Position numbers and translations under genes: made by a program. Shown in pieces: positions 7,573 through 13,277 of a DNA stretch of 13,277 nucleotides. The DNA comes from Porphyromonadaceae bacterium UBA3327 (lineage in GTDB: Bacteria > Bacteroidota > Bacteroidia > Bacteroidales > Muribaculaceae). The notes under the pieces were generated by a model. That model had not been told where the DNA came from. It did not search any database and worked only from the letters and a program-made list of their open reading frames with translations. The DNA lies in assembly GCA_002361155.1 (NCBI GenBank), contig DERZ01000058.1, forward strand, positions 87,001-100,277, given 5' to 3'. How positions within the stretch are numbered: the first letter of the stretch is position 1; every line of letters starts with the position of its first letter.

Positions 7573-7596
7573 TTGAAACAAGTATTGAAACAAGTA
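7573..7596 (+). repeat. Perfect 12-bp direct repeat in the 5' leader
   Basis: TTGAAACAAGTA occurs twice in tandem (7573-7584 and 7585-7596), ending 5 bases before the ATG of the lipoprotein gene. It would lie in or at the start of the mRNA leader. It could be a regulator-binding site or a simple slippage duplication, and nothing in the sequence decides between these. Confidence 0.7.
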
Positions 7597-7601
7597 TCGG
7601 A

Positions 7602-8669
7602 ATGAAGATAAGAGATTTTGCATTGATGGCCGCGCTTGCGGCGGTGGTTTCGTCGTGTGGCGATCCGGAATTTAAGGTGTCGGGTGAGATATATGGAGGC
7701 GAGGGGAAGACCCTTGTCCTTGAGAAATCTGACTTTTATGGCCGCTGGATTCCGGTGGACTCGACCAAAGTCGGTGACAACGGAGAATTTTCCATCAGGT
7801 CGGACGCGCCGGCCTCTCCGGAAATTTACCGTCTTGCACTGTGCGACAGGTTCATCTATTTCCCGGTGGATTCTGTGGAGAGTCTCAAGGTTACGTCGGA
7901 TGCCGCTGATTTTGGTGTCAGGTTCAGTCTTGAGGGTACGCCCCAGGCCGCGCGTATGGCGGAATTCGAGAAGTCGCTGCAGAAGCTCGATATGTCGCAG
8001 CCCGACAGTGTCACATCTTTCAAGCGCAGGGCCTATATGGACTATATCCGTGACGGCCAGGGATCCATTGTAAGTTACTATGTGCTGACCAAGACCCATG
8101 GCGGGAAGGCCCTGTTCGATCCCGAAGACCCGTCGGATACCAAATATTATGCGGCTGTAGCCACCCAGTTCCAGGAGTTCCGGCCCTCGGATCCACACGG
8201 ACCGATACTCCGCGATGTATCGCTGCAGGCCATGAAGAAACGCAACCGCTCGCAAGGTAAGCGCATGGTGATCCAGGCCAGTGAGACCAAAGTGCTTGAT
8301 GTGGAGCTTCAGAATGAGACAGGAGAGAACGTCAGGCTATCCGATGTCGTAGGGAAAGGGAAGCGTGTTGTAGTGGTATTTGCGATGATGAATCTTCCGG
8401 AGTCGCCTGAATTCAACCGTCAGCTTTCTGAAATAAGGAACTCGAAGGATGTGGAACTGTATCACATATCGTTCGACGCCGATCATTATGTGTGGCGCGA
8501 CGCAGCCCGCAATCTGCCGTGGATCACAGTAATAGATCCGGGTGGTATGTCGAGCGACGCGCTTGTGAAGTACAATGTCGGGACTATTCCCGCATTCTTT
8601 ATCTATGATGCCGGTGGCGAACTCGTGGACCGCGCTTCCGATTTCAGGGAACTGTCACAAAAATTATGA
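7602..8669 (+). CDS. Lipoprotein with DUF4369-like and degenerate thioredoxin-like domains
   Basis: The 355-residue product begins with a lipoprotein signal peptide: MKIR, a hydrophobic stretch, then the lipobox VSSC with Cys19 as the lipidation site. It should therefore be anchored in the cell envelope. Residues about 24-110 (FKVSGEIYGGEGKTLVLEK and following) look like the DUF4369 beta-rich domain common in Bacteroidetes. A helical middle (about 115-225) follows, then a TlpA/AhpC-like thioredoxin fold (about 232-355) with VVVVFAMMNLPES, HISFD, and the cis-proline loop VGTIPAFFIYD (Pro330). Where thioredoxins have CxxC, this protein has LPES (about 265-268), so thiol-disulfide exchange is unlikely. 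ATG 7602 is chosen over an in-frame ATG at 7557 because it starts the signal peptide directly. Its stop overlaps the next gene by 4 bases. Confidence 0.85.
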   Translation: MKIRDFALMAALAAVVSSCGDPEFKVSGEIYGGEGKTLVLEKSDFYGRWIPVDSTKVGDNGEFSIRSDAPASPEIYRLALCDRFIYFPVDSVESLKVTSDAADFGVRFSLEGTPQAARMAEFEKSLQKLDMSQPDSVTSFKRRAYMDYIRDGQGSIVSYYVLTKTHGGKALFDPEDPSDTKYYAAVATQFQEFRPSDPHGPILRDVSLQAMKKRNRSQGKRMVIQASETKVLDVELQNETGENVRLSDVVGKGKRVVVVFAMMNLPESPEFNRQLSEIRNSKDVELYHISFDADHYVWRDAARNLPWITVIDPGGMSSDALVKYNVGTIPAFFIYDAGGELVDRASDFRELSQKL

Positions 8670-9004
8670 CAATGGACTGGAAGGAATTATTGGCGAGACT
8701 TCAGGAGGAGGGAAACCTTCCCGAGGGGGAGGAGACTGTCTGCGGTGATGAAGAGAATGCCTTGGAAGAGGGACAGCACGCTCCGCTCAGGGTGATTACC
8801 GACCGTAAGGGTCGCAAAGGGAAGACTGCCACCATCATCGAGGGGTTCACTCTTGATGATGGCGGAGTGGCGGACGTGGCCACGAGACTGAAGAAGCGTC
8901 TCGGCACGGGAGGAAGCGCGCGCGGCGGAGAAATCCTCATTCAGGGCGACTGCGCGGCCAAAGCCGCGGAAGCGCTCCGGTCCATGGGGTTTAAAGTCAA
9001 GTAA
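8666..9004 (+). CDS. SUI1/YciH-like translation initiation factor family protein
   Basis: The 112-residue protein carries a C-terminal SUI1 (eIF1-like) domain (about 38-112): LRVITDRKGRKGKTATIIEGF, VATRLKKRLGTGGSARGGEILIQGD and the final helix AAEALRSMGFKVK. Eukaryotic eIF1 ensures accurate start-codon choice. The bacterial relative YciH is not essential in E. coli and has been linked to start-site discrimination and to inhibiting translation under stress. An acidic N-terminal segment of about 35 residues precedes the domain. The ATG at 8666 overlaps the preceding stop (ATGA), typical of translational coupling; a second ATG at 8672 is equally possible. The helicase gene follows after 13 bases, so all three are probably one operon. 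The role of this protein in Bacteroidales is not established by the sequence. Confidence 0.9.
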   Translation: MTMDWKELLARLQEEGNLPEGEETVCGDEENALEEGQHAPLRVITDRKGRKGKTATIIEGFTLDDGGVADVATRLKKRLGTGGSARGGEILIQGDCAAKAAEALRSMGFKVK

Positions 9005-9017
9005 ATCACAGACTGTC

Positions 9018-12000
9018 ATGTTGACTCTTCAGCGCGCATCGGCAGGCTCGGGCAAGACGTTCACTCTCGCCAGACAATTCATCTGGTTTTTCATCACCAT
9101 CAGGCCGGATGGAGAGGAGCGCCGTCTGCGCACCGATGCTGAACTTGATGACTCCCTCAGCCATATCCTGGCCGTGACATTCACCAACAAGGCCACCAAC
9201 GAGATGCAGATGCGAATAGTCGACAGCCTTCATTCGCTCGCCTCTTACCGTCCTGGCGACAAGGTACATCAGTACATGGAGGACTTCGCCACCTCCCTCC
9301 ATGTCGACTATGGCAGTATCGCCCGCGTATGCGATCGGGCGCTGAAAGTGTTGCTCGCCAATTATTCTGATTTTAATGTGTCGACCATCGACTCATTTTT
9401 CCAGCTCGTGCTGCGTACATTCGCATACGAAACTGATATCAGCGACAGCTATCGCGTGGAACTCGAAAGCGATTTCCTCTCCCGCATGGCCATCAACGCC
9501 ATGCTCGATGAAATCGACTCCGATGAATGCCGTGAGGATTCGGCTTATTGGGTGCGCAGACTGATCGATTCCGAAAAGTCCGGAAAATGGAATATTTTCC
9601 AGAAGAAAGAAGCATTGCGGGGACACGGCACCAACCCCTACACGGAACTTCTACGGGCTGTCAATCGCCTTGACAACGAGGATTTCCGTGCCGTAAGGGA
9701 TGTAGTGGAGGATTATTTCAGGAGCGGTCCCGATTTCAAGGAGGTGTTCGAGACCCTTCATGCCGCTTATGACGGTGCGGTTGAAAAGCTGCTTGCGGAG
9801 CTGAAGGAAGCCGCAGCAGCGCTTGACAAGGTAATCCCCGACGATCTCAGAGAGAAAGGATCGGGGAGCGATCTGGGCAGACTTGCAAAATTCGGGAAGA
9901 ACTGCAGGGAGCTGTCTCCTGATAATCCGCTGATATATGCCTCGACCTCAAAAATGCCGGTGCTTGACGAAAAGTTTTTTGCCAAAAGCGGCGTGGCGAA
10001 GTACTTCAGGAGTTTTCCGGATGCTCTCGCGATAATCGCTCCTTTGGCCCGGGAGGCCAGCGACCGCTATCAGAAATTCATAGAATATGCAATGACACCG
10101 GCCTACCGGCACTGGACCCTGTATAAAAAGAATATACCCTATCTCGGGCTTATGCGTGCCGTCGGAGAGAAGAGACGCGAATATCTTGACGAGACCAACA
10201 GCGTCGAACTCGGCGAAACCTCCTCCATACTCCGCCGGATTATCGGAGACTCCGACACACCGTTCATCTATGAAAGGCTCGGCACATATCTCAACCATTT
10301 CCTTATCGATGAGTTTCAGGACACGAGCCGGATGCAGTGGCACAATCTCCGGCCGCTCCTGTCCGAGAGCATGTCGCGCGGCAATGACAACCTGATAATC
10401 GGCGATGCCAAACAGAGTATCTACCGGTTCCGCAACGCCGATCCGTCGCTTATCACAGAGACGGTTCCCGCGCAGTTTTCGGACAGTCTGGACCCGGAAG
10501 TGGATTCCGATGTCAAAAATACCAACTGGCGCTCATCGTTGCGTGTAGTGGAGTTCAACAACTCCTTCTTCCGCTTTCTTGTCGACGGGATCGACGGGTG
10601 TCGCCAGGTCGGGGAAGGCTGCACGCGCCTCGACTTCAGGGCGCTGTATTCCAATGTTGTCCAGCAACCGAATCATAAGGCCGATAAGGGATACGTGAAA
10701 GTGACGGTGCCCGAAGCAAGCGACAAAGGCAGTTATACCGACATTGTATGTTCCGAAGTTCCCCTCGTGATAGAGGATGCGCTCGCGCGCGGATACAGAA
10801 TGCGCGACATCGCTGTTCTTGTCCGTGCGCATTCGGAGGGAGAGGCGGTTATTTCGGCGCTTATGGCATACAACGACCGGGCCACGATGAAGATAGCTTT
10901 TGTCAGCGAGGATTCTCTAAGGCTCGTCTCATCAGAGGGCGTGCGTATCCTCGAGGCGGCGCTGCGGAGTGTGGCGTCCGGCGCCCGTCCGGACATTGAT
11001 ACAGCGGAAACCGAAGGTGTAAGGAAAAGAGTGGGGAACTGGTCAGACATGGAATGCGACTTCAGGTTTTTCGCTCTCGGTCACGCCGATCTGCCCGTGG
11101 CGGAGCAGATGCGTATGTTCCTGCGGCAGGGTTCAGACTTCGACGCTCTCGGTTCGGTATTGGGAGATATGCAGACTCTTGCGCTTCCGGCGCTTGTTGA
11201 GGCTCTGGCCGGCAGTCGTCTGATGCCTCCGTCCGTCCGGCGCCGCGATGCGGTGTTTATCTCCGCTTTCCAGGATATCGTGCTTGAATATTGCGAGGAA
11301 AAACCCACTGACATAGCCTCTTTTCTGACCTGGTGGGAGCGAAAGAGGGTGTCGGCTTCCATCTCGTCGCCCGAAGACACTGATGCTGTCAGGATAATTA
11401 CTGTCCATAAGGCCAAAGGTCTTGAGTACCCATGCGTGATTGTGCCGTTTGTGACGAGTGATCTCAGCGACTCTCTGCCGAAATGTTCTCCCGAATGGAG
11501 ATGGGTGGCGCCTCATCTCGGAATGCCGGACGGTTCCGGGAAACTCCGGTTGCCTCCGTATATGCCGGTCGCCATTGACGAAAGTCTGGCCGATACCGTG
11601 CACCATCCGTTGCTGACTGAGTATTACGACATGCTGAAGATGGATGAACTCAACGCGACATACGTGGCCTTCACACGTGCCGTCGACGAGCTTCATGTCT
11701 TCGCTTTCAAGGGAAAGGAGAAGGATTCGGCGAGAATAGCGGATTTCCTCATGCGGTTTGCCGGAGAATGGAGCGTCGCGCCATCTGCCGGACTGTCGCT
11801 GCTGCCGCCTGAACTTATCAGAGGCAACGGCAACTCTTACGAGATAGGCGAGCCGCCTGTGAGGGATGCGGAAGAATCGGGAGGAGTGTCGGACCATATA
11901 ATCCTCGAGGACTACCCGGCCCGTCCCACCCCCGACTATATCAAATACAGGGAAGAGGACCTTTCCGCGCTTCCCGCTTACAGAGACGCCGTCGGGGACG

Positions 12001-12479
12001 GAGAGGAGGAACAGGAAGAACCGGAAGAGTTGGATCTCGATCCCCGTTCGGAGGGAAACATCAAGCACGCCATTCTTGAGAGGATGCGTGTTGTCGATGA
12101 CCTCGAGCCGGCACTGCGCCATCTGACGGTGGACGGCACATTGCTTCCCGACATGGTGGATGAAATCCGCGAATCATTGCGGCATAAACTGTCGGATCCA
12201 GACGTATCACGGTGGTTCGGTAGGGATGTCCGTGTCATCGCGGAGCGGCCGTTGCTTCACCGTGGCTCCATGCTGCGACGCCCTGACCGTATAGTGGTGT
12301 TTCCCGACGGTCATGCGGAGCTGGTGGACTATAAGTTCGGGAAAGTGCGTAAAGACAAACGCTATGCACGCCAGGTACGCCGATATGTGGAACTGCTGAA
12401 GTCGACGGGACTTTTTCCGAAAGTCTGCGGTTATCTTTGGTATGTCAACGAGGGGGTGGTGCAGTACGTGTGTGACTGA
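9018..12479 (+). CDS. AddA/RecB-type UvrD-like helicase-nuclease
   Basis: This 1153-residue superfamily 1A helicase with a C-terminal nuclease probably processes DNA double-strand breaks for recombination. Visible motifs are Walker A ASAGSGKT (7-14), motif Ia VTFTNKAT (53-60), Walker B DEFQDT (431-436), motif III GDAKQSIYRFR (462-472), motif IV region NTNWRS (501-506), motif V VHKAKGLEYP (796-805) and motif VI YVAFTRA (882-888). The end contains a PD-(D/E)XK nuclease: RRPDRI with Asp1090, then ELVDYKFG with Asp1104 and Lys1106, and a following QVRRY. All catalytic residues are present. An acidic linker (around 990-1012) joins helicase and nuclease. No Cys cluster is evident, as expected for AddA, whose Fe-S cluster belongs to AddB. 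I leave the symbol blank because the AddB partner is not adjacent. Other possible assignments are RecB-like or stand-alone nuclease-helicases. Confidence 0.92.
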   Translation: MLTLQRASAGSGKTFTLARQFIWFFITIRPDGEERRLRTDAELDDSLSHILAVTFTNKATNEMQMRIVDSLHSLASYRPGDKVHQYMEDFATSLHVDYGSIARVCDRALKVLLANYSDFNVSTIDSFFQLVLRTFAYETDISDSYRVELESDFLSRMAINAMLDEIDSDECREDSAYWVRRLIDSEKSGKWNIFQKKEALRGHGTNPYTELLRAVNRLDNEDFRAVRDVVEDYFRSGPDFKEVFETLHAAYDGAVEKLLAELKEAAAALDKVIPDDLREKGSGSDLGRLAKFGKNCRELSPDNPLIYASTSKMPVLDEKFFAKSGVAKYFRSFPDALAIIAPLAREASDRYQKFIEYAMTPAYRHWTLYKKNIPYLGLMRAVGEKRREYLDETNSVELGETSSILRRIIGDSDTPFIYERLGTYLNHFLIDEFQDTSRMQWHNLRPLLSESMSRGNDNLIIGDAKQSIYRFRNADPSLITETVPAQFSDSLDPEVDSDVKNTNWRSSLRVVEFNNSFFRFLVDGIDGCRQVGEGCTRLDFRALYSNVVQQPNHKADKGYVKVTVPEASDKGSYTDIVCSEVPLVIEDALARGYRMRDIAVLVRAHSEGEAVISALMAYNDRATMKIAFVSEDSLRLVSSEGVRILEAALRSVASGARPDIDTAETEGVRKRVGNWSDMECDFRFFALGHADLPVAEQMRMFLRQGSDFDALGSVLGDMQTLALPALVEALAGSRLMPPSVRRRDAVFISAFQDIVLEYCEEKPTDIASFLTWWERKRVSASISSPEDTDAVRIITVHKAKGLEYPCVIVPFVTSDLSDSLPKCSPEWRWVAPHLGMPDGSGKLRLPPYMPVAIDESLADTVHHPLLTEYYDMLKMDELNATYVAFTRAVDELHVFAFKGKEKDSARIADFLMRFAGEWSVAPSAGLSLLPPELIRGNGNSYEIGEPPVRDAEESGGVSDHIILEDYPARPTPDYIKYREEDLSALPAYRDAVGDGEEEQEEPEELDLDPRSEGNIKHAILERMRVVDDLEPALRHLTVDGTLLPDMVDEIRESLRHKLSDPDVSRWFGRDVRVIAERPLLHRGSMLRRPDRIVVFPDGHAELVDYKFGKVRKDKRYARQVRRYVELLKSTGLFPKVCGYLWYVNEGVVQYVCD

Positions 12480-12503
12480 CCGGTCATGCGGTAGTCCCGG
12501 TCA
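12477..12503 (+). terminator. Weak hairpin at the end of the helicase-nuclease gene
   Basis: TGACCGG (12477-12483) and CCGGTCA (12497-12503) can pair over 7 bp around a 13-base loop, beginning within the stop codon of the helicase gene. No T-run follows, so termination here is only possible, not shown. Confidence 0.3.
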
Positions 12504-12554
12504 TATCATAAAACAGTCTCTAAAATCCCCATGCCGTTAATTGACGTCCGATTT

Positions 12555-12586
12555 CTTGCATATACCGCCGAAAAAGGTTAAATTTG
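12555..12586 (+). promoter_or_regulatory. Bacteroidetes promoter for gldE
   Basis: TAAATTTG (12579-12586) matches TAnnTTTG exactly. CTTG (12555-12558), close to the -33 TTTG, lies 20 bases upstream, which is the usual spacing. A start near 12593 leaves a leader of about 20 AT-rich bases before the proposed TTG start codon. This is the best-formed promoter in the window, and it shows that gldE can be transcribed separately from the helicase gene. Confidence 0.7.
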
Positions 12587-12611
12587 CACTAAAATCAACA
12601 TTTAAAAAGTT

Positions 12612-13277
12612 TTGGATCCAGACCCTTTGCCGGCGACGCCGGTTCTTAATGCGATACTGCTGGCCGTGAAGGCCCTGACTTTGCACAGCCCGGAGACCAT
12701 TTCCTGGCTGGCGTGGGGAGTGATAATAGTCATGGCCGCTTGCTGTCTCTTCATGTCGGCGTTTGTGTCCGGAAGCGAGATCGCCTATTTCGGGATCACA
12801 CGTCGCGAGGCTGAAGAACTTGAGGAGAGTGATGACCCGCGAGACCGTACGGTGACGGGAATGCTGAGGGATCCGGAGTTGCTTCTCGCCACAATCCTGA
12901 TCACGAATAATCTGGTGAATATCACACTTGTGGTACTTCTCAACTATGCCATCAACGAGGTGGTGACGTTTAACAGTACGGTGGTGAACTTCTTGGTGCA
13001 GACGGTCTTCATGACTTTCCTGCTGCTTCTGTTTGGCGAAATCTTTCCCAAATTAGTGGCCCGCGGCCGCCAGCTGCGCTGGGTGCGCATGTCCAGTTCC
13101 GGAGTGAAGTTTCTCTGTAGGATTTTTGGCCCCTTAGCCCGGACTATGGTGAAATCGACGGTGATTGTCAACAAGATAGTAACCAAGAAGAAGGAAAATA
13201 TATCCACCGGCGAGCTCGAAAAGGCACTCGAGATTTCCGATGTAAAGGAAGGCAAGGACAAGGAGATGCTCGAAGGC
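12612..13277 (+). CDS. gldE: GldE-like CNNM/CBS membrane protein (3' end missing)
   Basis: The visible 222 codons encode the N-terminal part of a hemolysin/CorC-type transporter protein: a CNNM (DUF21) transmembrane domain that would be followed by CBS and CorC domains beyond the window. Signature stretches are FVSGSEIAYFGITRREAEEL (51-70), LLATILITNNLVNI (91-104) and LLLFGEIFPKLVARG (138-152). Hydrophobic segments lie at about 31-55, 91-113 and 126-145. Bacteroidetes GldE was named for gliding motility, but homologues occur in non-gliding gut species, where they may handle divalent cations. The start is inferred. An in-frame stop lies at 12603-12605, and the first ATG (12732) would cut into the first membrane helix. 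TTG at 12612 gives MDPDPLPATP, the kind of N-terminus I expect for GldE. The gene runs off the window without a stop. Confidence 0.85.
   Translation, partial: MDPDPLPATPVLNAILLAVKALTLHSPETISWLAWGVIIVMAACCLFMSAFVSGSEIAYFGITRREAEELEESDDPRDRTVTGMLRDPELLLATILITNNLVNITLVVLLNYAINEVVTFNSTVVNFLVQTVFMTFLLLLFGEIFPKLVARGRQLRWVRMSSSGVKFLCRIFGPLARTMVKSTVIVNKIVTKKKENISTGELEKALEISDVKEGKDKEMLEG

Noticed and set aside
11133..12122. Minus-strand open frame of 329 codons inside the helicase-nuclease gene
   Set aside because: It is antisense to conserved helicase motifs V and VI, and its sequence is low in recognisable structure.
12944..13261. Minus-strand open frame of 105 codons at the window end
   Set aside because: It lies opposite the conserved CNNM domain of gldE, which reads continuously on the plus strand.

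Overview
The window looks like ordinary chromosomal sequence from a moderately GC-rich member of the Bacteroidales. A Muribaculaceae-like genome is my guess, not something proven here. The evidence is Bacteroidetes-type -7 boxes (TAnnTTTG) upstream of argS, pnp and gldE, no obvious Shine-Dalgarno sequences, a DUF4369-type lipoprotein, a gldE homologue and a Bacteroidetes-style rhomboid tail. No phage, plasmid, CRISPR, toxin-antitoxin, rRNA or tRNA gene is visible.

Layout. Bases 1-1722 (+) hold the 3' part of a rhomboid intramembrane protease gene, followed 8 bases later by a membrane-anchored endonuclease/exonuclease/phosphatase-family protein. Bases 1824-3659 (+) hold a promoter and argS. 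Bases 3660-3912 are non-coding and mostly filled by a 186-bp imperfect palindrome (3714-3899), which looks like a MITE or palindromic repeat with 25-bp terminal inverted repeats. This is the least explained structure in the window. Bases 3913-4941 (+) hold a Bax inhibitor-1/YccA-like membrane protein and a small acidic protein of unknown function. A strong hairpin (5009-5040) separates them from the convergent pnp gene (5065-7371, -), whose product ends in four octapeptide repeats rich in Arg, Gly and Asp.

The divergent region 7372-7601 carries a pnp promoter and a weaker candidate for the rightward operon. That operon (7602-12479, +) encodes a lipoprotein with a thioredoxin-like domain lacking the CxxC, a bacterial SUI1/YciH-like protein (4-base overlap), and a large AddA/RecB-type helicase-nuclease (13-base gap). 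After a short intergenic region with a well-formed Bacteroidetes promoter, the first 222 codons of gldE run off the window end, probably from a TTG start.

Functionally this is mostly housekeeping: tRNA charging, RNA turnover, translation, recombination and repair, and membrane proteins. I found no convincing new multi-gene system. The observations most worth following up are the palindromic element, the repeat tail of PNPase, the helicase-nuclease gene with no AddB partner next to it, the degenerate thioredoxin lipoprotein and the TTG start of gldE.
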